Below, piece by piece: positions 1 to 6,497 of a DNA stretch of 21,298 nt (the stretch's first letter is position 1; every line of letters starts with the position of its first letter). The notes below the pieces were generated by a model. That model searched no databases, had not been told where the DNA came from, and was given only the letters and a program-made list of their open reading frames with translations. The translations under genes were made by a program, and so were the position numbers. The stretch covers positions 1 to 21,298 of the forward strand of contig JAIXRX010000177.1 in assembly GCA_027485005.1 (NCBI GenBank), written 5' to 3'. The DNA comes from Alphaproteobacteria bacterium. Its GTDB lineage: Bacteria; Pseudomonadota; Alphaproteobacteria; Rickettsiales; JAIXRX01.

Positions 1-45
1 AAGTGCAATAAAACCGCTAAACCACCAGACCTTAAGCATTTTCAT
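1..45 (-). CDS. 5' end of a chromosomal gene, possible secreted protein (partial)
   Basis: Reading the minus strand from ATG at 45 gives an open frame to the window edge, MKMLKVWWFSGFIAL. Two lysines followed by a hydrophobic run look like the start of a signal peptide or membrane anchor. A second ATG at 39 is possible. No clear ribosome binding site is seen upstream. Only 15 residues are available, so this could be chance. It lies outside the island, on the chromosomal side of the tRNA. Confidence 0.25.
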   Translation of the reverse strand, partial: MKMLKVWWFSGFIAL

Positions 46-78
46 AATGTTTAATGCATGCAAGTCATGCAAAAATGC

Positions 79-119
79 GGAAGCTTGGCCGAGTGGTTTA
101 AGGCAGCAGTCTTGAAAAC
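79..119 (+). pseudogene. Duplicate 5' half of tRNA-Ser(UGA)
   Basis: These 41 nt are identical to 166-206, the 5' part of the intact tRNA from the acceptor stem through the anticodon loop and into the 3' strand of the anticodon stem. Identity stops at 120 and the sequence then has no variable arm, T arm or 3' acceptor strand, so it cannot fold as a tRNA. The break lies in the same part of the tRNA where the island's att repeat begins (197). It may be the scar of an earlier integration event or a partial tandem duplication. Confidence 0.8.
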
Positions 120-165
120 CGGTGAAGTTGGAGTGATTTTTTAACCCAGTTTTGGGTAGCGATAT

Positions 166-255
166 GGAAGCTTGGCCGAGTGGTTTAAGGCAGCAGTCTT
201 GAAAACTGCCGAGGGGGCAACTCCTCCGTGAGTTCGAATCTCACAGCTTCCGCCA
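166..255 (+). tRNA. tRNA-Ser(UGA)
   Basis: A complete 90-nt class II tRNA with encoded CCA. The acceptor strands GGAAGCT (166-172) and AGCTTCC (245-251) pair, followed by G252 and CCA 253-255. The anticodon stem GCAGT/ACTGC (193-197/205-209) encloses loop CTTGAAA with anticodon TGA at 200-202. A long GC-rich variable arm and a TTCGAATC T loop are present. It reads UCA-type serine codons. The 3' part (197 onward) belongs to the 60-bp att repeat, so the present gene is a chimera: its 5' half is chromosomal and its 3' half was supplied by the island. Confidence 0.97.
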
Positions 256-256
256 T
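197..256 (+). repeat. attL: 60-bp direct repeat, left island junction
   Basis: Positions 197-256 are identical over 60 bp to 21180-21239. The repeat starts at the last base of the anticodon stem's 5' strand, covers the anticodon loop and runs through CCA plus one base. Integration at the anticodon or T loop of a tRNA gene is the usual behaviour of tyrosine integrases. The distance between copies gives an island of about 20,983 bp. Confidence 0.95.
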
Positions 257-275
257 CCCCTCAAAAATGCTCCGT

Positions 276-302
276 GGGACACTTCTGGGACAGTTCGGGA
301 CA
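276..302 (+). promoter_or_regulatory. Left arm-type integrase sites: three GGGACA direct repeats
   Basis: GGGACA occurs at 276-281, 287-292 and 297-302, spaced 11 and 10 bp, about one helical turn, just inside attL. The same hexamer occurs four times at the right end (21026-21062). The 11-mer GTGGGACACTT is shared exactly by 274-284 and 21055-21065. Clustered short repeats near both junctions are typical of arm-type binding sites for tyrosine integrases. Assignment to this integrase is inferred. Confidence 0.6.
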
Positions 303-327
303 ACAGGTGGCGATAACAGAGGAATCT

Positions 328-915
328 ATGGATATTCTGACATTTATTGCGAGCATCACCGGAACACTGGCATGGCCTATTACCACTCTGATTGCCTTGG
401 TGGTTTTCATTAAAAAAGGCTCTCAGATTGCAAGAGTCATAAAATCTATTCGGTATAAAGATTTTGAATTGAATCTCAGAGAGGATTTTGCTGCGGCGAA
501 AGAGATTGTTTACCAGATACAGACCGAAGATCAGTCCAACAAATCACTATCTTCTTCATCCATGGACGAGCTGTATCAATTGGCAAACATTGACCCATCG
601 CTTGCGATTTTCAAAACGTGGCAGAAGCTAGAAGCAAAAATCACGCAGCTTATCCAGCACAACGGATTGATTAGATTTACCAACCCGCGAAAATTCATCG
701 TGCGTCTTTTAGAGCTTGAAAAGATTACCAAAGATGAGGTGGAGCTCTTCTCGCGATTACAGCATATTCGTAATAATGTTGTTCACCCCTCTCATTCAGG
801 AAAAGAGCCCAAACTTACCATCGCTGAGGTGGTAGAGTACAAGGACTTTGTGGATACGTTCATCGAAAGGTTAGAGGCCATCAGGCAAGAGGATGGATAC
901 ATTAATGTTAGCTAA
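328..915 (+). CDS. Membrane-anchored protein with HEPN-like RNxxxH motif
   Basis: A 195-residue protein of unrecognised function. Residues 2-28 form one hydrophobic segment followed by a Lys/Arg-rich stretch, so the protein is probably anchored with a cytoplasmic C-terminus. The remainder is helical and charged. Residues 148-153 read RNNVVH, which fits the RX4H pattern of HEPN and DUF4145-like domains, a superfamily that includes RNase toxins and defence effectors. The start at 328 was chosen over an upstream in-frame ATG because AGAGGA precedes it and because the hydrophobic segment starts there. The next gene follows after 11 bp and also has an RNxxxH motif, suggesting a two-gene module. 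It lies between attL and the integrase, a common cargo position. RNase activity is not proven, because many HEPN-like proteins are inactive. Confidence 0.75.
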   Translation: MDILTFIASITGTLAWPITTLIALVVFIKKGSQIARVIKSIRYKDFELNLREDFAAAKEIVYQIQTEDQSNKSLSSSSMDELYQLANIDPSLAIFKTWQKLEAKITQLIQHNGLIRFTNPRKFIVRLLELEKITKDEVELFSRLQHIRNNVVHPSHSGKEPKLTIAEVVEYKDFVDTFIERLEAIRQEDGYINVS

Positions 916-926
916 CGAGCATAAGA

Positions 927-1769
927 ATGACAGCCGATTCCAATAACTTTGGATATGTTATCTCCTTAGATAAGGTAAGAGAGATAGCGCTTTCTGGAAT
1001 CACGCGCGCATCAAGGTTCGCAAAATTTGCGGCCATGGGAAACTATGAAATTGAAAAAGTGAATGAGTGTCGCCCAAACGGCGGCATCGTATCTTATGAT
1101 ACTATTCCTCCAATCACTGATGGAGACTTCACTGAGTGGCAAAACGCTTACATCAGTTGGAGCATTAATAATGCTGTCAACGAAGTGGTCGAATCGTTCC
1201 TTACATTCTTAGAGTACGTCTACGTTGCGCTCGATCAGCACGGCACCCGTATTCCCGTAAAAACAGGTGATAAAATTAATCAAAAAATCAAAGAAGAACA
1301 GAATAGAATTCGTTCGGAGCTGCGCAGCAAAAATAAATTAAAAGCTCTCACTGAGAAAGGCATCTCTATATCTGATAATGAGAGCAGAATTATTGAGAGT
1401 TTTGCCGAAATACGCAATTTGCTATCTCATAACCTAGGGATTGCAGATGAACGGAAAAAGCTGCAATTAATCGAAGGAAAGATTCTATTAGAATGGTATC
1501 AGCCAGAACTTTTCGTGAAACTTAATTCCGGAGAGGAAATTAAATTTGAGAACGAGCCCATCTACTGTGAGGAAGGCGGCACAGTTTGCATGCGCCCCAA
1601 AGCTATTCAGCAAAAAACGATAGATATAGGCCACCCCATCTCCTTCACCGTTACAGAGATATATCAAATAGTTTGGACATTTTGGCTATTGGTTCATGAT
1701 ATAAATGCTAAAGTTTTGGCAGTATTGAATCCTGCGGTAGAAAACATTGAAGAAGCTGTCCCAAACTGA
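927..1769 (+). CDS. Hypothetical protein with HEPN-like RNLLSH motif
   Basis: A 280-residue soluble protein of unrecognised function. Residues 163-168 read RNLLSH (RX4H), preceded by a long helical, charged region (about 75-160) and followed by a more beta-like C-terminal half (about 180-280). It starts 11 bp after the membrane HEPN-like gene and is probably co-transcribed with it. No strong Shine-Dalgarno sequence is visible, so translational coupling is possible. Both genes look more AT-rich than the integrase that follows, suggesting separate acquisition. A role in phage defence is an inference from the paired RNxxxH motifs and the position on an island. Confidence 0.7.
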   Translation: MTADSNNFGYVISLDKVREIALSGITRASRFAKFAAMGNYEIEKVNECRPNGGIVSYDTIPPITDGDFTEWQNAYISWSINNAVNEVVESFLTFLEYVYVALDQHGTRIPVKTGDKINQKIKEEQNRIRSELRSKNKLKALTEKGISISDNESRIIESFAEIRNLLSHNLGIADERKKLQLIEGKILLEWYQPELFVKLNSGEEIKFENEPIYCEEGGTVCMRPKAIQQKTIDIGHPISFTVTEIYQIVWTFWLLVHDINAKVLAVLNPAVENIEEAVPN

Positions 1770-1821
1770 GCCACCCACGCTCAACCCGCTGACGCATCTC
1801 CCTGTTTTCTCAAATTCATAA

Positions 1822-1833
1822 CTGTTCGAACAG
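1822..1833. promoter_or_regulatory. 12-bp perfect palindrome upstream of the integrase
   Basis: CTGTTCGAACAG is a perfect 12-bp palindrome 60 bp before the integrase ATG and just upstream of its candidate promoter. It could be an operator for a dimeric regulator of integrase expression. No copy was noticed elsewhere in the window, so this rests on symmetry and position only. Confidence 0.3.
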
Positions 1834-1841
1834 CTTGAGCG

Positions 1842-1870
1842 TTGCGAATCGTTGCCATGTTTTGTATCGT
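1842..1870 (+). promoter_or_regulatory. Candidate integrase promoter
   Basis: TTGCGA (1842-1847) and TATCGT (1865-1870) are separated by 17 bp, each matching four of six consensus bases. A ribosome binding site, GAGAGG (1879-1884), lies 8 nt before the integrase ATG at 1893. The gap between the HEPN-like gene and the integrase (1770-1892) has no other visible signal apart from the palindrome at 1822. Confidence 0.35.
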
Positions 1871-1892
1871 ATTGCCATGAGAGGCGAAACGC

Positions 1893-2957
1893 ATGGCAAC
1901 CATCGAAACGAGGACAACGCCTGAGGGCAAAACTTCCTACCGCGTGAAGATTCGGATTCGCGGTTTCCCCGCTCAGTCGGCCACGTTCGAGCGCAAGACG
2001 GATGCTAAAAACTGGGCAGCGCAGACTGAATCTGCCATCCGCGAAGGGCGCTATTTCAAAAACACCGCTGCCAAAAAATACACCGTCGGTGACCTCATCG
2101 CCCGCTACCTCGAACACCAGAAAAACCGCAACCAGACCCGCGCGCTGGATGTCGGCACATACCTCGCATGGTGGGACAAGGAAATCGGCATGTACCTGCT
2201 GTCCGACCTCAGCAAAATCCTCATTTTGGAGAAGCGCGACAAACTCCTCCAGTCCGGCGTCAATGTCGAGCGCCGCGCGCCCGCGACGGTGAACCGCTAC
2301 ATGGGCGTGCTCAGCCACGCCATCAGCGTCGCCGTGAATGAATGGGAATGGCTGCCCGCGCACCCGATGAAGAACATCGCCAAACTGCCCGAACCGCGTG
2401 GCCGCGTGCGCTTCCTCGATGACGCCGAACGCGCCCGGCTGCTGGATGCCTGCCGCGCATCGCCCGCCGCGTTCCTCTATCCGCTGGTGGTGCTGGCGCT
2501 CTCCACCGGCGCGCGCCACGGCGAGTTGATTTCCCTGCGCTGGGATCAGGTGGATTTTACCCGCCAAGCCATCGTGCTACACGACACGAAGAACGGCGAA
2601 CGTCGCGTGCTGGCGCTGGCACATCACGCGCTGGAAGTGCTGCAAGACTGGCACCGCGCCCGCGCCCCGAAAAGTCCGCTAGTATTCCCATCCCAGCGCG
2701 ACGCCACCCAGCCCGCCAACAGCCGCCCCGCATGGCTGGACGCGCTGAAGGCGGCGAAGATAAAGGATTTCCGCTTCCACGACCTGCGCCACAGCGCCGC
2801 GTCATACCTCGCCATGAACGGCGCCTCCACCAACGAAATCGCCGAAGTCCTCGGCCACAAAACACTGGCGATGGTGAAACGCTACGCCCACCTGTCCGAA
2901 GTCCACACCGCCGGGGTGGTGGAGAAGATGAACAAGAAGATTTTTGCGGGGGCGTGA
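1893..2957 (+). CDS. Site-specific tyrosine recombinase (island integrase)
   Basis: A 354-residue phage-type integrase that would recombine attP with the tRNA-Ser attachment site and, with a directionality factor, excise the island. The N-terminal arm-binding and core-binding parts cover about residues 1-160. The catalytic domain follows with R208 (TGARHGE), K233, H296 and R299 (HDLRH), H322 (LGHKT) and nucleophile Y331. All six catalytic positions are present, so the enzyme looks active. The start at 1893 has a good GAGAGG site. Its stop codon overlaps the next start by one base (TGATG), so the two are co-translated. Its location near attL and the GGGACA repeats at both ends support it as this island's own integrase. 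Confidence 0.95.
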   Translation: MATIETRTTPEGKTSYRVKIRIRGFPAQSATFERKTDAKNWAAQTESAIREGRYFKNTAAKKYTVGDLIARYLEHQKNRNQTRALDVGTYLAWWDKEIGMYLLSDLSKILILEKRDKLLQSGVNVERRAPATVNRYMGVLSHAISVAVNEWEWLPAHPMKNIAKLPEPRGRVRFLDDAERARLLDACRASPAAFLYPLVVLALSTGARHGELISLRWDQVDFTRQAIVLHDTKNGERRVLALAHHALEVLQDWHRARAPKSPLVFPSQRDATQPANSRPAWLDALKAAKIKDFRFHDLRHSAASYLAMNGASTNEIAEVLGHKTLAMVKRYAHLSEVHTAGVVEKMNKKIFAGA

Positions 2958-3583
2958 TGGCGATTGATTTTGAACTATACGATGTAAAGAAGAGCTTCCG
3001 TATCAACGAAGCCGCGAAGCTATGGTGCGATATTGAGCAGGTCACCGAGCGGAATAAGAAGCGTTACAACATCATGAGAAATGCGATGGTCGAAGCCATC
3101 ATGATGGGTGACTTGGAGTGCCTTCTAACGGATGAGGAATTTGACACATACGGCGAGGATTACATTCCGCCCTACATCGATATGTATGGCCGTTTTGTTC
3201 TTCGGGATGATCTGATTGCATGGGCAAACAGCTTGGGACAAAAACCCAAATTCCTGTTCCCCGAAGAGCGGAATGCACCGAAGAAGAAAAAGCCGAAAGC
3301 CACTGGCCAAAGCGAGCCGGTGCAAGAAGTGATTATTAAAAAGGAAATCGCGCCGCGCCCCAATCAGCTTCTTAAAGCGCGCTGTCAGGCAGTCGCGGGC
3401 ATGTTATGGGATGAAAACATTAGCTACACGCAAAAAGAAATCGTAGCGCACCCGGCCATGAAGAAGCATGGCTACCAGAATGGCACCTTTGAAGAACGCA
3501 CCCTTTTGCTATGGGTTTCTGAGATTGATCCGCGTCCGGCAGAACTAAAAATGGCGCGTAGCCAGCAAGCGGAAGTCGCATAA
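2957..3583 (+). CDS. Hypothetical protein coupled to the integrase
   Basis: A 208-residue protein I do not recognise. The N-terminal half (about 1-100) is acidic and contains INEAAKLWCDI, which resembles the opening helix of MerR/AlpA-type or phage KilA-like DNA-binding domains. A lysine/proline-rich linker (about 108-135) leads to a C-terminal helical region (about 140-200). The start at 2957 overlaps the integrase stop by one base, which fixes it; an in-frame ATG further upstream lies inside the integrase and is not credible. The coupling suggests a role in integration, excision or their regulation, but no function can be assigned. Confidence 0.75.
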   Translation: MAIDFELYDVKKSFRINEAAKLWCDIEQVTERNKKRYNIMRNAMVEAIMMGDLECLLTDEEFDTYGEDYIPPYIDMYGRFVLRDDLIAWANSLGQKPKFLFPEERNAPKKKKPKATGQSEPVQEVIIKKEIAPRPNQLLKARCQAVAGMLWDENISYTQKEIVAHPAMKKHGYQNGTFEERTLLLWVSEIDPRPAELKMARSQQAEVA

Positions 3584-3589
3584 CCAAGT

Positions 3590-3610
3590 CGTCCACTGTT
3601 ACAGTGGACG
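3590..3610 (+). promoter_or_regulatory. Strong stem-loop downstream of 2957-3583
   Basis: CGTCCACTG (3590-3598) and CAGTGGACG (3602-3610) are perfect complements around a 3-nt TTA loop, starting 7 bp after the stop codon. There is no T-run after it, so it is not a classical intrinsic terminator. It may protect the upstream message end, act as an operator, or form part of the leader of the gene at 3707. Confidence 0.5.
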
Positions 3611-3650
3611 CGTAGACTGTATTGGCTGAGGCCGCATTATTCCTAATCCT

Positions 3651-3699
3651 GCTCCGTACCCGGCGATGTTGCCGGGGTTTGTGCAATCACACACGGAGC
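3651..3699 (+). ncRNA. Structured leader (three-way junction) over the RBS of the AlpA-like gene
   Basis: Outer stem GCTCCGT (3651-3657) pairs with ACGGAGC (3693-3699). Inside it are hairpin CCCGGC/GCCGGG (3659-3664/3671-3676) and hairpin TGTG/CACA (3680-3683/3688-3691). The 3' strand of the outer stem contains GGAG (3695-3698), the only good ribosome binding site for the ATG at 3707. When folded, the leader would mask initiation. This suggests translational control by a ligand, a protein or an antisense RNA. I do not recognise a known riboswitch class. Confidence 0.5.
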
Positions 3700-3706
3700 A
3701 AGAACT

Positions 3707-3925
3707 ATGGACACCAACGATTCCACCCAGCCGAAAACCCGGCTCATCCCCGTCACCAAATGGAATGAATACCATCAATGGCCGCCCGTCGGGGGCTTAA
3801 GGCATCTCATCTTCTACGCCGCCGATAACGGCTTCGATAAAGTCATTCGCCGCTGCGGTCGCCGCGTGCTGATCGATGAAGCCGCGTTCTTCCAGTGGAT
3901 GGAGGAACAAAATGCAGGCAAATAG
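3707..3925 (+). CDS. AlpA/excisionase-like small DNA-binding protein
   Basis: A 72-residue protein. The central segment (about residues 18-65) has the layout of a winged-helix MerR/AlpA-like excisionase domain: a WPPVGGLRHL region, a helical stretch NGFDKVI and a RRCGRRVLIDEAAFFQW wing and helix, as in short phage and island proteins that regulate excision. It probably acts as recombination directionality factor or regulator of the primase genes downstream. GGAG at 3695-3698 is its ribosome binding site and lies in a predicted stem. It overlaps the next gene by 14 bp, so the three genes 3707-6399 form one translation unit. Confidence 0.8.
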   Translation: MDTNDSTQPKTRLIPVTKWNEYHQWPPVGGLRHLIFYAADNGFDKVIRRCGRRVLIDEAAFFQWMEEQNAGK

Positions 3926-4223
3926 GCTCGATTTTGCGGCATTGAACCGGCAGGCGCTGGGGCAGCTTACCGCCATCCTCAGCGAATTGCTACCCGGCGG
4001 CATAGTGCGCGGGCAGGAATATACCGCCCGCAACCCCACCCGCGCCGACCGTCGCGCGGGAAGTTTCCGCATCAATCTGCGTTCCGGGCGCTGGGCGGAT
4101 TTTGCCACCGGCGATGCGGGTGGTGATGTGGTGAGCCTCGTCGCCTATTTGCATCAAAGCAGTCAGGGCGATGCTGCGCGCTGGCTTCAGGAGAAGATCG
4201 GGGGCGTGCATGGAAACCTCTGA
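3912..4223 (+). CDS. Small primase-associated protein
   Basis: A 103-residue protein beginning at ATG 3912 with GGAGG just upstream; longer in-frame starts lie deep in the preceding gene. The pattern GQEYTARNPTRAD, GSFRINLRSGRWADF and GDAGGDVVSLVAYL resembles the N-terminal region of DNA primase-like proteins on phages and islands. The zinc-binding cysteines of CHC2 domains are absent. It overlaps the Toprim gene by 14 bp and probably works with it in priming replication of the excised island. The exact role is inferred from context. Confidence 0.7.
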   Translation: MQANRLDFAALNRQALGQLTAILSELLPGGIVRGQEYTARNPTRADRRAGSFRINLRSGRWADFATGDAGGDVVSLVAYLHQSSQGDAARWLQEKIGGVHGNL

Positions 4224-6399
4224 CCGTTACCTCATTCCAGCCAGCGATTGTACCGTAGATAACAGTCATCCGAAGCTGGGGAAGTCGTCGCAAGTCTGGC
4301 CGTACCATAACGCGAATTGCGAGTTGCTCGGCTTCATCTGCCGGTTCGATACACCCGACGGTAAGCAGATACTGCCACGCACGCTGTGGGCTACCGAAAC
4401 CGCGCCGGATGGCGAATGGCTATGGCGTGGCTTCCCCGAACCGCGACCGCTTTACGGGCTGGACAGGCTGGCGATGTATCATGGCACGCCGGTTATCGTC
4501 TGCGAAGGAGAGAAAGCCGCAGATGCCGCCGAGCATCTGGTGCTTGGCTATGTCGCGGTCACTTCGCCAGGTGGCAGCAACGGCGCGCACAAGGCTGACT
4601 GGTCGCCGCTGGCCGGGCGCACGGTTATCATCTGGCCGGATGCGGATGCGCCGGGACGGAAATATGCTGAGACCGTCGCTGCCATTCTGCATCCCATCGC
4701 CGCATCGGTTACCATTATCACGCCGCCGGATGATGCACCGCCCGGCTGGGATGCCGCCGATGCACTGAAAGAAAACTGGTCGCCTGAGAAAGTAGCCGGG
4801 CTGCTTGCTACTGCTACCGGTGCTACCACCGCTACAGCCCCCACCATAAAGCGTAGCACCCGTAGCGAATGTAGCAGTAGCAACTGGCAGGAACCTCTGC
4901 CGCTGACATGGGAGAGCAGTCAGCCGCGACCCTATCCGGTGGAGGCACTGCCGCCGCTGATTCACGACGCGGTGGTGTCGTATCAGGAATACGGCCAGCA
5001 GCCGATGGCGCTGGTGGCCACCTCGGCGCTGGCCAATGTCGCGCTGGCCTGTCAGGGGCTGGCGGATGTGGCGCGTGATCCGCAGCTGGTCAGCCCGATT
5101 TCGCTGAGCTTCATCACCATCGCCGAAAGCGGCGAGCGCAAAACGGCGGCAGATAAAGTGTTTTCTGCCGCCGCCACCGAATGGGAGATAGAGAAATACA
5201 AGGAAGCGCAGGCGGAGATCGAAAAGGTCAAAGGTCAGCTGGAGGCGCATAAGGCGAAAAAGACAGGTGTGCAGAACCAGATCAGCAAGCTGGCTACCGA
5301 TATGAAAAAGAACCATCTCCAGCTAGAAACATTGGAAGCACAGCTGGAGGAATGGGACACGAACGCGCCGCGCATCCCCATCACACCCAGCCTGTTTTAT
5401 GAAGACGTCACGCAGGAGAAGCTGGCCGAGAAGCTCGCCACCGGCTGGCCGTCGGCAGCGCTATATAGCGATGAGGCGGCAATCGTGGTGGGAGGGCATG
5501 GTTTCCGCGAGGAACGAGCGCTGGGATTCTTCGGTTTCCTCAACCGGCTATGGGACGGGCGCAATTTCAAGCGCGACCGTATCAGCGCGCAAAGCTGTTT
5601 CGGCATGGGCAGACGGCTGACCTGCTCGCTGATGATGCAGATGTCCGTGCTGCGCGCATTGCTCGGCGTATCAGACGGACTCAGCCGCAATACCGGTTTC
5701 ATGGCGCGCATCCTTCTGGCCTTTCCAGAGAGCACGATGGGAACGCGCGAATACCGCCCCGGCATGGCCGACAATCCGCATTTGCGCGCGTTCCATTCCC
5801 GCATCCGCGCGCTGCTCGATCAACCGTTGCCGGTGCAGGATGAAAGCCTGACGCTCGTCCCGCCCGTGCTGGCGCTGGACGCCGAGGCACACGCGCTATG
5901 GATTGCCTATTACAATGACACGGAACGGCAGCTGGGCAAGCTGGGGGAATATGAAACCATCAAGGATTTCGCGGCCAAGTCTGCCGAGAACGCCGCGCGC
6001 ATCGCGGCCAACCTTCATATCTTCGAACATGGTGCGATGGGGTGTATTAGCGTCGGGACGATGCAGCGCGCGATTGCGCTGGCTGCGTGGTATCTGGAAG
6101 AAACCAAGCGCATCTTCATTCATCTCGAAGAACCGCAGGACATCGGCGATGCCCGCCTACTTCAGGAATGGTTGCTACGGCGCGGTGGCCAGAGTTTCAC
6201 CCAGCGCGATGTCATGCAATACGGACCCAACCTGCTGCGAAAGAATCAGGCGCGCCGCCTGCGCGCGCTAGAGATGCTTACCGCGCATCATGTCATCGCG
6301 GCGGAGACGAAAGGCAGCCGCACAGCCTACCATATTAACCCTGCACTGACGGATTCTGCTACGATTGCTACAGCTGCTACGGTTCGGGCAAGAGCGTAG
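4210..6399 (+). CDS. Toprim-DUF3987 replication protein (primase/helicase-like)
   Basis: A 729-residue protein in two parts. Residues about 93-200 form a Toprim domain with the glutamate in VCEGEK (E99) and WPDAD (D144, D146), as in phage primases. From about 228 onward it resembles DUF3987, with a degenerate P-loop SGERKT (307-312) and a charged coiled coil (about 325-383). Such proteins are found on phages, plasmids and islands and are thought to act in replication. The start at 4210 was chosen over an in-frame ATG 39 bp upstream because it gives a 14-bp overlap like that of the previous pair. Two GCTAC/GTAGC arrays lie inside the gene: one at the junction between the two domains (residues about 199-224), one at its end. 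They may be the binding sites for this protein. No terminator is evident after the gene. Confidence 0.85.
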   Translation: METSDRYLIPASDCTVDNSHPKLGKSSQVWPYHNANCELLGFICRFDTPDGKQILPRTLWATETAPDGEWLWRGFPEPRPLYGLDRLAMYHGTPVIVCEGEKAADAAEHLVLGYVAVTSPGGSNGAHKADWSPLAGRTVIIWPDADAPGRKYAETVAAILHPIAASVTIITPPDDAPPGWDAADALKENWSPEKVAGLLATATGATTATAPTIKRSTRSECSSSNWQEPLPLTWESSQPRPYPVEALPPLIHDAVVSYQEYGQQPMALVATSALANVALACQGLADVARDPQLVSPISLSFITIAESGERKTAADKVFSAAATEWEIEKYKEAQAEIEKVKGQLEAHKAKKTGVQNQISKLATDMKKNHLQLETLEAQLEEWDTNAPRIPITPSLFYEDVTQEKLAEKLATGWPSAALYSDEAAIVVGGHGFREERALGFFGFLNRLWDGRNFKRDRISAQSCFGMGRRLTCSLMMQMSVLRALLGVSDGLSRNTGFMARILLAFPESTMGTREYRPGMADNPHLRAFHSRIRALLDQPLPVQDESLTLVPPVLALDAEAHALWIAYYNDTERQLGKLGEYETIKDFAAKSAENAARIAANLHIFEHGAMGCISVGTMQRAIALAAWYLEETKRIFIHLEEPQDIGDARLLQEWLLRRGGQSFTQRDVMQYGPNLLRKNQARRLRALEMLTAHHVIAAETKGSRTAYHINPALTDSATIATAATVRARA
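4805..4883. repeat. Mirror-symmetric GCTAC/GTAGC iteron array (4 + 4)
   Basis: GCTAC occurs at 4807, 4813, 4822 and 4831, with steps of 6, 9 and 9 bp. Its complement GTAGC occurs at 4853, 4862, 4871 and 4877, with steps of 9, 9 and 6 bp: an exact mirror. The outer ends form a perfect 13-bp inverted repeat (4805-4817 and 4871-4883). The encoded peptide is a low-complexity Thr/Ala/Ser linker, so the DNA rather than the protein appears constrained. This is a candidate replication origin or iteron site. Confidence 0.75.
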
Positions 6400-6409
6400 C
6401 AACCGTAGC
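6358..6409. repeat. Second GCTAC/GTAGC array across the stop codon
   Basis: GCTAC occurs at 6358, 6367 and 6376 (9-bp steps), then GTAGC at 6396 and 6405 (9-bp step). GCTACGGTT (6376-6384) and AACCGTAGC (6401-6409) are a perfect 9-bp inverted repeat. The TAG stop of the DUF3987 gene (6397-6399) lies within one GTAGC. The same pentamer, step and inverted layout as at 4805-4883 argue that both arrays bind the same protein. Confidence 0.7.
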
Positions 6410-6497
6410 AACGAGCCACCGGCGCGGGTCCTTCCAGACCACCCTCTACGGGTACGCCGCGAGCGCGGGATTTCGCTAGCGCCAGCTGCCAGAGTTG

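Noticed and set aside
134..156. Hairpin ACCCA/TGGGT with a T-run near the broken tRNA copy considered as a terminator
   Set aside because: The T-run precedes the stem on the plus strand, and on the minus strand the stem is followed by A residues, so neither direction fits an intrinsic terminator.
228..413. 61-residue plus-strand frame overlapping the tRNA
   Set aside because: It begins inside the tRNA and overlaps the better supported gene at 328 in another frame.
1686..2567. 293-residue minus-strand frame opposite the integrase
   Set aside because: It lies antisense to a convincing integrase and has a low-complexity, Ala/Gly/Arg/His-rich composition typical of shadow frames in GC-rich DNA.
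2732..2956. Upstream extension of the gene at 2957
   Set aside because: The extension is an out-of-frame reading of the integrase, rich in Arg/Pro. The coupled start TGATG at 2955-2959 is far better.
4420..5316. 298-residue minus-strand frame opposite the replication gene
   Set aside because: Antisense to the Toprim/DUF3987 gene, rich in Arg/Gly/Gln without any domain pattern.
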